From the NCBI GenBank assembly GCA_046155505.1, contig JBJXFK010000291.1, forward strand, positions 1 through 21,253: DNA of 21,253 bases, written 5' to 3'. Shown piece by piece: positions 1 to 7,528 of this stretch; within the stretch, counting starts at the first letter, position 1, and each line of letters starts with the position of its first letter. Below the pieces are notes generated by a model. That model saw nothing but the letters and a program-made list of their open reading frames with translations, was not told the DNA's origin and made no database searches. The stretch is from JBJXFK01 sp046155505. Its GTDB lineage: Bacteria; Planctomycetota; Phycisphaerae; UBA1845; Fen-1342. A program made the position numbers and the translations under genes.

Positions 1-2
1 AC

Positions 3-182
3 GGCGACATGCAGGTCGGCCTGACCGATCTGGCGACGCTGCTGGCGCACTTCGGCACGCCGAGCGGCGCGACGTTTCGCAACGGTGATCTCGATGGAGA
101 TTTCGACGTTGATCTCTCCGATCTGGCAACCATGCTCGCCGCGTTCGGGACGATCTGCGCGCCGTGCCCGGACGGCGGGTGA
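3..182 (+). CDS. C-terminal fragment of a secreted protein with dockerin-like tail (5' end outside window)
   Basis: Reading frame 3 is open from the left edge to a TGA at 180-182 and gives 59 residues. It holds two copies of a calcium-loop-like repeat. The first ends in DLATLLAHFG, and the second begins GDLDGDFDVDLSDLATMLAAFG-like and has Asp at alternate positions (residues about 28-36). A short Cys-Pro-rich end follows (Cys-Ala-Pro-Cys-Pro). This is the dockerin type I-like C-terminal tail that many planctomycete secreted proteins carry; the gene at 5049-6449 ends in the same way. In classical systems dockerins bind cohesins, but in Planctomycetota the partner is generally unknown. The catalytic or structural part of the protein is outside the window, so no function can be given. 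Only 32 bases separate this stop from the converging CoA-transferase gene, and I see no terminator hairpin there. Confidence 0.8.
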   Translation, partial: GDMQVGLTDLATLLAHFGTPSGATFRNGDLDGDFDVDLSDLATMLAAFGTICAPCPDGG

Positions 183-214
183 AGCGTTCGTCGTGCCGCG
201 CCGCCAATCGCGAC

Positions 215-2083
215 TTACCACCCCGCCCGCGGCGTCTCTTCAAACGGAATGCGCAAACGCAAGACGTCGCCGTCGCGCTCGGTGAACAGCGGATACCCGC
301 ACTTCTCGAATACGCGCAGCATGCGCAGGTTGTCGGCCAACACCGACGCGGTGAATCCGCGCACGCCGCGCACCTCGGCGACCTCCGTCAGTCGTCGCAT
401 GAGCAACGTGCCGATGCCGCGGCCCTGAAATGCGTCTTCCACAACGAATGACGCCTCGGCCATGCCGCTACTCGATTCGAGGTTGTAACCAGCGAAAGCG
501 ACCACGCGTTCGCGGGCCTCGTGCGGCAACACCGCGATCAGTGTCATGTCGTGCTCATAGTCCACGTTGCAAAATCGCTGCAGGTGTTCGTGCGGCATGA
601 ATTTCTTGATCGAGAAAAAGCGCTGGTGGATCGTGTCCTGCCCGAGGCGATAGAACAGATCGTGCAGCAGCGTCTCGTCCGTCGCGCGAATCGGCCGCAC
701 CAGAAGCGATGTGCCGTCGCTGGCCTTCATCCGCGTTTCGAGCGCCTTCGGATAGATCGGCGTATGCACAGGCGGCTCGATCTGATCACCGAAGATGAAA
801 TTGAGCCGCTTCGCCTCGGCCAAGAGCCACGGGCGGAATTTGGGATGAGCGACCGAGATCAATGCGAGTGCCCGCTCGCGCACCGATCGGCCGTGCAAAT
901 TCACCGCGCCAAACTCGCTCACCACCCAATGCACGTCGCCGCGCGTGGTCACCACGCCCGCGCCGTCATCGAGCCGCGGCACGACACGCGAGACAATGCC
1001 GTCGCGGGCCGTGCTGGGTAATGCGATGATCGGCTTGCCGCCGCGCGAGCGCGCTGCTCCACGGATGAAATCCACCTGCCCGCCGATGCCGCTGTAAAAC
1101 TCGCTGCCGATCGAGTCGGAACACACCTGCCCGGTCAGGTCGATTTGCAGGCAGGTGTTGATCGCGATCATGTTGTCGTTCTGGGCGATGATGAACGGAT
1201 CGTTCGTGTAATCGCACGGGTGCAACTCGACGATCGGATTGTCGCGCAGCCACTCATAGGTCTTGCGCGAGCCCATGATAAAACTCGACACGATCTTGCC
1301 GGGGTGCAACGACTTGCGGCGACCATTGATCACGCCGGCCTCGACCAGTTCGACCACGCCGTCGCTGAACATTTCCGTGTGAATGCCGAGGTCTTTGCGA
1401 TCGCGCAGGAATCGCAGCACGCCGTCGGGGATGCCGCCGATGCCCAGTTGCAGCGTCGCACCGTCGGGCACGAGCTCGGCGATGTTGCGCGCGATCGCCT
1501 CGGTCTCGCCGCGCACCTTCGGCGGTCGCAATTCCGGCAGCGGCTGATCGGCGCGCACCATCGCGTGAATCTGATCGGTGTGGATTCGTGTCGCGCCGCC
1601 GGTGCGCGGCACGTGTTCGTTCACCTGCGCGATGACGACCCGCGCGACTTCGACCGCGGCGTGTGCAATATCCACATGGGTGCCGACGCTGACGTAGCCC
1701 TCGGCGTCCGGCGGCGTACACGACAGCAACGCCGCGTCGATCGGAATCCGTCCGGCGCGGATCAGGCCGGGAATTTCACTCAGAAAGATCGGCGTATAGT
1801 CGGCGCGGCCCTCGCGCACAGCGTCGCGGACGTTGGGACCGATGAATAGCGCATTGTGGCGGAATTTCCCGCGCAGCTCGGGCTTGCAGTAGGGTGCTTC
1901 GCCGAGCGTGAGCAAGTGCAGAATCTCATTGTCGCCGATGGGCAGCTCGGGGTTGATCAGTGCCTGAGTGAGCGCCTGCGGCACGGTGGATCCGGACGAA
2001 ATCCAGATGCGTTCGCCGCGGTGGATCAAGCCCAGTGCCTTCTCGGCGGTTGTGATGCCGAGTCGAGGAGTCGCGGTGGACAT
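215..2083 (-). CDS. acetyl-CoA hydrolase/CoA-transferase family protein fused to a C-terminal GNAT acetyltransferase
   Basis: The product is 622 residues from the chosen ATG. Residues about 1-440 form a class I CoA-transferase of the acetyl-CoA hydrolase/4-hydroxybutyrate CoA-transferase family. GIGGIPDGVL lies at 214-223, HTEM at about 235-238 (Glu237 aligns with the catalytic Glu238 I recall for Clostridium AbfT), and SEFYSGIGGQVDF at 327-339. Residues about 460-610 form a GNAT domain with the acetyl-CoA loop QGRGIG at 553-558. The first half would move CoA between acetate or another short acid and its thioester, and the second would acetylate an unknown acceptor. The start at 2083 is preferred because GAGGG lies 8 bases upstream; a GTG at 2128 would add 15 residues but has no Shine-Dalgarno sequence. 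The protein is cytoplasmic, with no signal peptide. It has no co-directional neighbour, so it is probably monocistronic. The family is certain; the substrate is not. Confidence 0.9.
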   Translation of the reverse strand: MSTATPRLGITTAEKALGLIHRGERIWISSGSTVPQALTQALINPELPIGDNEILHLLTLGEAPYCKPELRGKFRHNALFIGPNVRDAVREGRADYTPIFLSEIPGLIRAGRIPIDAALLSCTPPDAEGYVSVGTHVDIAHAAVEVARVVIAQVNEHVPRTGGATRIHTDQIHAMVRADQPLPELRPPKVRGETEAIARNIAELVPDGATLQLGIGGIPDGVLRFLRDRKDLGIHTEMFSDGVVELVEAGVINGRRKSLHPGKIVSSFIMGSRKTYEWLRDNPIVELHPCDYTNDPFIIAQNDNMIAINTCLQIDLTGQVCSDSIGSEFYSGIGGQVDFIRGAARSRGGKPIIALPSTARDGIVSRVVPRLDDGAGVVTTRGDVHWVVSEFGAVNLHGRSVRERALALISVAHPKFRPWLLAEAKRLNFIFGDQIEPPVHTPIYPKALETRMKASDGTSLLVRPIRATDETLLHDLFYRLGQDTIHQRFFSIKKFMPHEHLQRFCNVDYEHDMTLIAVLPHEARERVVAFAGYNLESSSGMAEASFVVEDAFQGRGIGTLLMRRLTEVAEVRGVRGFTASVLADNLRMLRVFEKCGYPLFTERDGDVLRLRIPFEETPRAGW

Positions 2084-2464
2084 ATGAGCAGCCCTCACTT
2101 TCAAGTTCGGTTCTGTGGAATTTTGCACATGCTGCGTACTTTTCCGCTAGTTCGACCGGTGTCGCGTGCAGTTGCGACCCGGCTCGCGCGAGACGAGCGC
2201 ACGTCAATGTAGCACAGCCCCGTGCGAACGCTGCACAAACTCAGCCCTTCGCGGCACCGTGCGTGATCACCTCGCTTGGCACGATCGCCATCCCTTGATC
2301 GTTACGGCACGCCGCTTGCCAAACGCGGAGCAGGCGCTCGTCGCAAGCCGGTGGGGATGGACGGGCGCGGTTGAAGTACGGTTGGACCGGTCATGTCAAC
2401 GCAAATTGTGTTCGAACGCGCAGCGACGCTCACGCGGAATGCAAACTCCGAATATACTGCGACA
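2084..2464. other. divergent intergenic region between the CoA-transferase and the sensor-kinase operon
   Basis: No convincing gene lies here. On the + strand it carries the sigma54-type promoter at 2305-2320. Upstream of that are a perfect 8-bp palindrome GTGATCAC (2263-2270) and a 6-bp inverted repeat ACGATC/GATCGT (2281-2286 and 2297-2302), both possible protein-binding sites. A sigma70-like TATACT sits at 2453-2458, seven bases before the ATG at 2465, but I find no good -35 for it. Confidence 0.5.
2305..2320 (+). promoter_or_regulatory. sigma54 (RpoN) -24/-12 promoter of the sensor-kinase/NtrC operon
   Basis: The sequence cGGCACG-ccgc-TTGCc matches the RpoN consensus (T)GGCACG-N4-TTGC at every defined position except the T before GG, which is C. 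GG is at 2306-2307 and GC at 2318-2319, exactly ten bases apart as the sigma factor requires. The expected transcript start is near 2331, upstream of both candidate start codons (2393 and 2465). The operon it precedes encodes a sigma54 activator, so autoregulation is likely. That link is inference; the element itself is seen directly. Confidence 0.75.
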
Positions 2465-3661
2465 ATGCCACTCGTAGTTTTCGAAGAAATGAAAGAGTAC
2501 GTCGGTTTCACCTCTTGCGACGCCGACAATTTGCGTGCTTTGGGGTTCTTCATCGAGCCGCTGATTGCACCGACCGTTGATCGATTTTACGACACCATCC
2601 TGCGCCATCCGGGAGCGCGTGCGGTTTTCACCAATGCCGAACAAGTGAGTCGCCTGCGCTTCAGCTTGGTGCATTGGATCGAGACGCTCTTTGGCGGCAC
2701 CTATGACGAAGCGTATGTCCGCGCGCGATCGGCCATCGGACGCGTACATGTGCGCGTCGGCCTGCCGCAGCATTACATGTTCACCGCGATGGAAGTCATC
2801 TGGCAAGATCTTCGCGACGGCTTTCGCAAACTGCCGATCCCCGATCTCGACGAGCGGCTCAATTCGCTGCACAAGCTGATCACCATCGAAACGGGCATCA
2901 TGCTCCAGTCGTACAAGGAGCACTACTCCGAACGCGTGCGCGAAATCGAACGCGAATTCATGCAGGACCAGCTCTCGCACGCCGAGCACCTGGCGCAGGT
3001 CGGCCAACTCGCCGCGTCTCTCGCGCACGAAATCAAGAACCCACTCGCCGGCATCAGCGGCGCGATTCAGGTGATTCGCGACAACATGCCGCTGGATGAT
3101 GGACGCCGACCGATTCTGGCCGAGGTGCTGCGCCAGATCGCGCGCCTTGACGGCACGGTCAAAGACCTGCTCGTCTACGCCCGTCCGCGCCCGCCGCGCT
3201 TTGCCGCGTGCAATCTCGACCGACTCCTGCGGCGCGTGCTGACCATGATGCGTGAAGAACCCGAGCTGCGGCAAGTTCAGTTTGAGGAAACCGGGCTGGA
3301 TTCGCCGACCGCGATTCAGGCCGACGAGAGCCAGATCGAACAGGTGATGATCAACCTCATGCAGAATGCGGTACAGGCTTCGCATGACCGCGGCAGCGTG
3401 CGCGTCGGCCTCGTCTCCGAAATCGACTACGTGATGATTTTGGTCGAGGATCGCGGCGAAGGGATGAACGACGAGACGGTCCGCCGCGCGTTCGAGCCGT
3501 TCTTCACGCTCAAGAGCAAAGGCACGGGGCTTGGGCTGCCGATCTGCAAGCGAATCATTGATGCTCATGACGGTTCCATTTCAATTTCGAGCGTCGTCGG
3601 GCGCGGCACGGTTGTCACCGTGCGCCTGCCGCGCAAGGCCAAGTCGCCGAATCAGGGGTGA
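2465..3661 (+). CDS. globin-coupled sensor histidine kinase (heme-based gas or redox sensor)
   Basis: The product is 398 residues from ATG 2465. Residues about 8-150 are a protoglobin-type sensor domain. VDRFYDTI puts the probable distal Tyr at 42, and GRVHVRVGLP puts the probable heme-ligand His at 95; the spacing is 53, as in HemAT (Tyr70/His123). A short coiled linker leads to a HisKA dimerisation domain with SLAHEIKNPL (phospho-His188) and a HATPase_c domain with QNAVQA (Asn301), DRGEGM (329-334) and GTGLGL (353-358). The protein has no membrane segment. It should autophosphorylate according to the ligand or redox state of heme and pass phosphate to the response regulator 5 bases downstream. 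It resembles the Anaeromyxobacter kinase AfGcHK as I recall it (Tyr45, His99, His183). An upstream in-frame ATG at 2393 would add 24 residues. I prefer 2465 because its residue numbering fits AfGcHK better, although neither start has a strong Shine-Dalgarno sequence. Confidence 0.92.
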   Translation: MPLVVFEEMKEYVGFTSCDADNLRALGFFIEPLIAPTVDRFYDTILRHPGARAVFTNAEQVSRLRFSLVHWIETLFGGTYDEAYVRARSAIGRVHVRVGLPQHYMFTAMEVIWQDLRDGFRKLPIPDLDERLNSLHKLITIETGIMLQSYKEHYSERVREIEREFMQDQLSHAEHLAQVGQLAASLAHEIKNPLAGISGAIQVIRDNMPLDDGRRPILAEVLRQIARLDGTVKDLLVYARPRPPRFAACNLDRLLRRVLTMMREEPELRQVQFEETGLDSPTAIQADESQIEQVMINLMQNAVQASHDRGSVRVGLVSEIDYVMILVEDRGEGMNDETVRRAFEPFFTLKSKGTGLGLPICKRIIDAHDGSISISSVVGRGTVVTVRLPRKAKSPNQG

Positions 3662-3666
3662 TGGCC

Positions 3667-5040
3667 ATGCAAATTCGCGTACTCATCGTCGAAGACGAAA
3701 GCCTCATCCGTTGGTCGCTCCGTCAGAAGTTCGAGGAGCGCGGCTATCGCGTGACCGAGGCCGAGAGCGGCAAGTCTGCCTTCGAAGCGATCGAGGGCAG
3801 CCGTTTCGACCTCATCATGCTCGACTTCAAGTTGCCTGACATGACCGGCGTCGACATCCTCCGCGCGATCCGCGAGATGGACAACGACGCTGTCGTGCTG
3901 ATGATGACCGCGTATAGCACGATCGAGACGGCGGTCGAGGCAATCAAGCTCGGCGCGTTCGACTACATTCCCAAGCCGTTCCAGATGGAGCATCTGCTTC
4001 ACACGGTCGACAAAGCGCTTGAAACGACGAAGCTTCGCCGCGAAGTGCGCGAGCTGCGCCACGACCTTCAGGAAAAGTATGGTAGCGCCACGCTCATCGG
4101 CGACAGCGACCCGATGCGCAGATTGCTCGATATGATCCAACAAGTCGCACGCACCGGCGCGTCGACGATTCTGCTGCGCGGCGAAACGGGCACGGGCAAG
4201 GATCTCGCCGCGCGTATCATCCACCAGCATAGCGATCGCGCCACGCGACAATTCGTCAACATCACCTGCACTGCAATCAGCGACACGCTGCTCGAAAGTG
4301 AACTGTTCGGCCACGAGCGCGGCGCGTTCACTGATGCGAAATTGCAAAAGAAGGGCCTGCTCGAACTCGCCGATGGCGGCACCGCGTTTCTCGATGAAAT
4401 CGGCGACATGCAGCCGGCGCTGCAGGCCAAGCTTCTGAGATTCCTTGAAGAGCGCCGCTTTCGTCGCGTCGGCGGCACGAAAGAGATCGACATCGACGTG
4501 CGTGTCATCGCCGCTACCAACCGCGAAATTGAGAAGGCGATCACCGACGGGAAATTCCGCCAGGATCTGTTCTATCGCCTAAATGTCGTCTCGATTCTGC
4601 TGCCGCCGCTGCGAGCGCGCGGCGACGACGTGAAACTGCTCACATCGCACTTTGTCGAGAAATTTTCGCGCGAGTTCAAGCGGCCGATCGCACGCGTCAC
4701 CGACGAGGCCTATGCGCGCATGGTGGCTTATGGCTGGCCCGGCAACGTGCGCGAGCTGAAAAACGTGATCGAGCGGGCCGTGCTTCTCTGCAAGGGCGAC
4801 ACGATCACGCCCGACGACGTCGTGGTCGGCACGCTCGAACCGCCGCCGACGCTGTGGGATTTCGAGCACATGCCGCTGCCCGAGGGCGGGTTCGATCTCG
4901 ACAAATTGCAGGTGCTCGAATCGCGACTGCTCAAGCAGGCGATGGACCGCGCACAGGGCAATCAGTCGCGCGCCGCCAAGCTGCTGAACGTCAGCCGCGA
5001 TCGGTTGCGGTACGGATTGCAAAAGCACGGAATGCTGTGA
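3667..5040 (+). CDS. NtrC-family sigma54-dependent response regulator
   Basis: The product is 457 residues. The receiver domain (1-120) has acidic pocket Glu9/Asp10, phospho-acceptor Asp53, Thr81 and Lys103. The AAA+ domain (about 143-375) has Walker A GETGTGKD (172-179), the sigma54-contact loop GAFTDA (219-224), Walker B FLDEI (241-245) and GNVREL (359-364). A Fis-type helix-turn-helix ends the protein (about 431-455, QSRAAKLLNVSRDRLRYG). Once phosphorylated it should form a ring, hydrolyse ATP and open sigma54 promoters from upstream sites. It is the evident partner of the globin-coupled kinase. ATG 3667 is chosen because AGGGG lies 8 bases upstream (3654-3658); ATG 3661 overlaps the kinase TGA and is the alternative. 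The loop reads GAFTDA rather than the canonical GAFTGA; I recall this variant in other large NtrC-like proteins, so activity is still likely. Confidence 0.93.
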   Translation: MQIRVLIVEDESLIRWSLRQKFEERGYRVTEAESGKSAFEAIEGSRFDLIMLDFKLPDMTGVDILRAIREMDNDAVVLMMTAYSTIETAVEAIKLGAFDYIPKPFQMEHLLHTVDKALETTKLRREVRELRHDLQEKYGSATLIGDSDPMRRLLDMIQQVARTGASTILLRGETGTGKDLAARIIHQHSDRATRQFVNITCTAISDTLLESELFGHERGAFTDAKLQKKGLLELADGGTAFLDEIGDMQPALQAKLLRFLEERRFRRVGGTKEIDIDVRVIAATNREIEKAITDGKFRQDLFYRLNVVSILLPPLRARGDDVKLLTSHFVEKFSREFKRPIARVTDEAYARMVAYGWPGNVRELKNVIERAVLLCKGDTITPDDVVVGTLEPPPTLWDFEHMPLPEGGFDLDKLQVLESRLLKQAMDRAQGNQSRAAKLLNVSRDRLRYGLQKHGML

Positions 5041-5048
5041 CGGTTGTG

Positions 5049-6449
5049 TTACAGGCCAAAATTCGCGAGCAAGATCGCCAGGTCGCCAAGCTCGACGCAA
5101 CCGTTGTCGGTCAAATCGGCGGGACGAAAATAGCCCGGCTGTCCGGTGCATAGCCCAAATGTCGCCAGCATGCGGGCCAGGTCGGACAGATCAACGTCGC
5201 AATCGGTGTCGAGATCGCCTAGCGGTGACGGGGTGGCGAGCGGCGCGGGCAAGCCGGCGACTTCGATCGCTGCGGTAAGGCCGGGCCTGAACAAGTTCAG
5301 CGTCGCAGTCGCGCTCGGCTCGGCCGATGCATCGCTCACAAAGCTGAAGCTGTAGAGCGTTCCCCAGCGAAGCGCGTTCGCACTCGGATTCTCGTCAAAC
5401 GACGCCGTCGTCCACGTCACGCTCCCGCCGCCGAGTGTCGCGGCCCAATCCGTGTCGTCGAAATTCACGTCACCGGGTCCGTCACCGCTGTGATACCCGA
5501 CGTCGCGGAAGCTGACCTGCTCGACTGCCGTACACCCTTCGATCGGAATCGAAAGTGATCGAATCCCGCGATCGGCGTTCAAATTCTGGATTGCGTAGTC
5601 ATATCGCCAGCGGCCGTTTCCCATGTCGGTGACGTTGCCGGCAACGAACACCACGCCGTCGCCGGGAATCTCGACCGAGCGCACCACGACGCCCGGCGTA
5701 ACGTCTTGCCACTCGAATATCGCTGCCCGGCCCGCGTGGGTCACACTGCCGTTTGCAAAGTTGAGAGCCTGTTCGGTCGGCGTGCCGGACAGCCGTACTT
5801 CGCGCGTAGTGGCGTTGTTGACGACGTTACCGTCGCTCGTGTCGGCGGCGGAAACAAGTTGCATCTCGATGAAGTACCGCGTCGTCGGCGCAGCGCCGAC
5901 CAGGTCACTCAGTCGCGCCCGCAGCCGACGCGACGTGCCATCCTGTGTCGCGGCGGCGACGAACGGATAGTCAAACACGCCAGTCGATGCGCTCACCTGA
6001 TAGCGTGGCCCGAAGTACTGCTGCGTGCCGATGAAACCGGAGCTGCTGGTCGTCGAACAGCGCGGCGACAGGAACATGGTAATCGCCGAACTACCACAAC
6101 CCGAACAGCAGAAATTGCTGTTGAGCGCGCCGCTGATTGCGTGATGGGCCCAGCTCATGCCGACTTGCTCGATCCGGCTCGCGCCACCGTCGGTGATGAC
6201 ACGATACAGCCCCATGGCAAACACAGGATGATCGGCGGAGGACGTATCCCAACCGGCGGCCACATCGCCGATGTTGCACGCGACGTAGTTCGCGGTGAAC
6301 GCGTCATGCTCGCCCACCGAGTTGTAATTGCCGACCGAGTTGATCGCCGAGACGATCAGGTCGGCACCGCTGGACGTGCAATCCTGCGCGGCGACCCGCA
6401 TCACACAAACGCCCGCCATTACCAGCGAAACAAAAACCGGTCGACGCAT
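5049..6449 (-). CDS. secreted planctomycete protein with C-terminal dockerin-like repeats
   Basis: The product is 466 residues from the ATG at 6449, which has GGGAG 7 bases upstream. An N-terminal signal peptide (MRRPVFVSLVMAGVCVMRVAAQ) has its likely cleavage site after Ala-Ala. The mature body begins with ADLIVSAINSVGNY and contains GMSWAHHAISG followed by a cluster of Cys (CCSGCG). It then shows an LSPRCS...GPRYQV...TGVFDYPF section. I recall this pattern from a planctomycete family of secreted proteins of unknown function that often has MSWLKHGF at that point. The middle part looks beta-rich and has no catalytic motif I recognise. The last about 65 residues hold two dockerin-like repeats (DLDTDCDVDLSDLARMLATFG and a second with fewer Asp). 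It converges with the NtrC gene, leaving only 8 bases between the stop codons, so transcripts probably overlap. A symmetric sigma54-like element precedes it at 6499-6514. Confidence 0.85.
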   Translation of the reverse strand: MRRPVFVSLVMAGVCVMRVAAQDCTSSGADLIVSAINSVGNYNSVGEHDAFTANYVACNIGDVAAGWDTSSADHPVFAMGLYRVITDGGASRIEQVGMSWAHHAISGALNSNFCCSGCGSSAITMFLSPRCSTTSSSGFIGTQQYFGPRYQVSASTGVFDYPFVAAATQDGTSRRLRARLSDLVGAAPTTRYFIEMQLVSAADTSDGNVVNNATTREVRLSGTPTEQALNFANGSVTHAGRAAIFEWQDVTPGVVVRSVEIPGDGVVFVAGNVTDMGNGRWRYDYAIQNLNADRGIRSLSIPIEGCTAVEQVSFRDVGYHSGDGPGDVNFDDTDWAATLGGGSVTWTTASFDENPSANALRWGTLYSFSFVSDASAEPSATATLNLFRPGLTAAIEVAGLPAPLATPSPLGDLDTDCDVDLSDLARMLATFGLCTGQPGYFRPADLTDNGCVELGDLAILLANFGL

Positions 6450-6498
6450 GATGATCTCCCGCAGTTGTTCACGCCCCCGACGACCTCGCCGCCGAAGC

Positions 6499-6514
6499 GG
6501 CATGAGAAATGCCA
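6499..6514 (-). promoter_or_regulatory. candidate sigma54-like promoter or palindromic operator upstream of the secreted gene
   Basis: On the minus strand the sequence reads TGGCAT-ttctc-ATGCC. GG and GC are ten bases apart, as in a -24/-12 promoter, but CACG and TTGC are imperfect. The expected start is near 6488, 39 bases before the ATG. The element is also a perfect inverted repeat (GGCAT, 5-base spacer, ATGCC), and a longer ATGAGAA/TTCTCAT stem (6502-6508 and 6519-6525) overlaps it. It could equally be a repressor site. Confidence 0.3.
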
Positions 6515-6611
6515 GTTCTTCTCATTAGACCGACTCACCCGGATCGCGTCTATGCTAATTTCCTAAAGGTCCGCTGCGCGCAACCGAGTACATTGCCCCG
6601 CAGCGAACGGC

Positions 6612-6639
6612 TCGACCTCGAACCGGCGGGCGCTATACT
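6612..6639 (+). promoter_or_regulatory. candidate sigma70 promoter of pdxH
   Basis: A -35-like TCGACC (6612-6617) and a -10 TATACT (6634-6639) are separated by 16 bases. The expected start is near 6646, about 49 bases before the pdxH ATG. The -10 is good and the -35 moderate. Confidence 0.45.
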
Positions 6640-6694
6640 GCGCTAAGGCGCGTCGCGTGCCCGCGCGCCGCCCGCCGAAAGGACAAGCAGCGCA

Positions 6695-7339
6695 ATGGAC
6701 AAACCCGTTCACGCCATGCGAAAGGAATATCGGCAGCGCGGCCTGCTCGAGTTTGATGCCGACGCCGACCCGCAACGGATGTTTGATCGCTGGTTCGACG
6801 ATGCCGTTCGGGCGAATCTGCCCGAGCCGAACGCCATGTCGCTGGCGACCGTCGCCGCCGATGGCATGCCGTCGGTTCGCATCGTGCTTCTCAAGGGCTA
6901 CGACGAGCGCGGCTTTGTGTTTTACACCAATTACAACAGCCGCAAAGGCCACGAACTGGTTCAGCAGCCCAAGGCGGCGGCGTGTTTCTGGTGGGAGGGG
7001 CTTGAGCGCCAGGTGCGGGTCGAGGGAGAGGTATCGCAGATCGACCCCGTCGAGTCTGACACATACTTCGCCACGCGCCCGCGCGAATCGCAAATCGGCA
7101 CATGGGTCTCGTCCCAAAGCTCGGTCATCCCCGGTCGCGACGCGCTCGAGCAACAATTGCTGCAAACCATGGCGCGATTCGGGCACAGGCCGATCCCGCG
7201 TCCGCCGCACTGGGGCGGCTATCGGTTGCGAGCGAGCATGATCGAGTTCTGGCAAGGCCGCGAGCATCGGCTGCATGATCGGTTGCGCTACACGCGGCAG
7301 GTGAGCGGTGCGTGGCTGCGCGAGCGGTTGTCGCCGTGA
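6695..7339 (+). CDS. pdxH: pyridoxamine/pyridoxine 5'-phosphate oxidase PdxH
   Basis: The product is 214 residues, close to the 218 of the E. coli enzyme, and looks complete. It is the FMN enzyme that oxidises pyridoxine 5'-phosphate and pyridoxamine 5'-phosphate to pyridoxal 5'-phosphate in vitamin B6 synthesis and salvage, in the cytoplasm. Family marks are the N-terminal substrate segment (MRKEYRQRGL), the FMN-binding stretch SVRIVLLKGYDERGFVFYTN followed by NSRKG, the ACFWW-type strand, RPRESQIG(T)W, the HWGGYRL motif, and the end segment EFWQG...RLHDRLRY, which carries the conserved Arg-x-His of the active site. An AAAGGA precedes the ATG by 11 bases. It has its own candidate promoter and converges on rplU. 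It is not linked to other B6 genes in this window. Confidence 0.96.
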   Translation: MDKPVHAMRKEYRQRGLLEFDADADPQRMFDRWFDDAVRANLPEPNAMSLATVAADGMPSVRIVLLKGYDERGFVFYTNYNSRKGHELVQQPKAAACFWWEGLERQVRVEGEVSQIDPVESDTYFATRPRESQIGTWVSSQSSVIPGRDALEQQLLQTMARFGHRPIPRPPHWGGYRLRASMIEFWQGREHRLHDRLRYTRQVSGAWLRERLSP

Positions 7340-7495
7340 TGTTTCGTTGGTACCGCCGCGTAGCGAGTGGGCCTCTGCGACGAACGCGCCGCAGCGCTCG
7401 GGCCTCCGTGCCCGACGCCGAATCGCGTGAGCGATCCGAACGCGAAGCGCAAGCAAGTGATCGCGAGCGTCAGCGAGCCGGGTGATGTGCGCACG
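7340..7495. other. convergent spacer after pdxH, with a dispersed repeat copy
   Basis: No gene is visible. The spacer is dense in short words built from CGAGCG, GCGAGC and CGAACGCG. It contains the minus-strand copy of a 25-bp repeat at 7435-7459 that recurs twice in the spacer 17651-18021. I see no clear terminator for pdxH on the + strand. Confidence 0.5.
7435..7459 (-). repeat. copy 1 of a dispersed 25-bp spacer repeat (core CTTGCGCTTCGCGTTC)
   Basis: On the minus strand this 25-base stretch differs at two positions from the copy at 17804-17828 and at two from that at 17949-17973. All three lie outside genes. Function is unknown. Confidence 0.7.
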
Positions 7496-7520
7496 AAAAA
7501 AGCAGCCGGGGGCGGCTGCT
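7496..7520 (-). terminator. intrinsic terminator of rplU
   Basis: Read on the minus strand, GCAGCC and GGCTGC (7519-7514 and 7507-7502) pair around a six-base loop and are followed directly by six T (7501-7496). This is a textbook Rho-independent terminator, 56 bases past the rplU stop. Confidence 0.85.
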
Positions 7521-7528
7521 GCACAAGA

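Noticed and set aside
2276..2292. Second sigma54-like site TGGCACG upstream of the kinase operon
   Set aside because: The -24 half is good, but no TTGC lies at the required distance (it reads CCAT).
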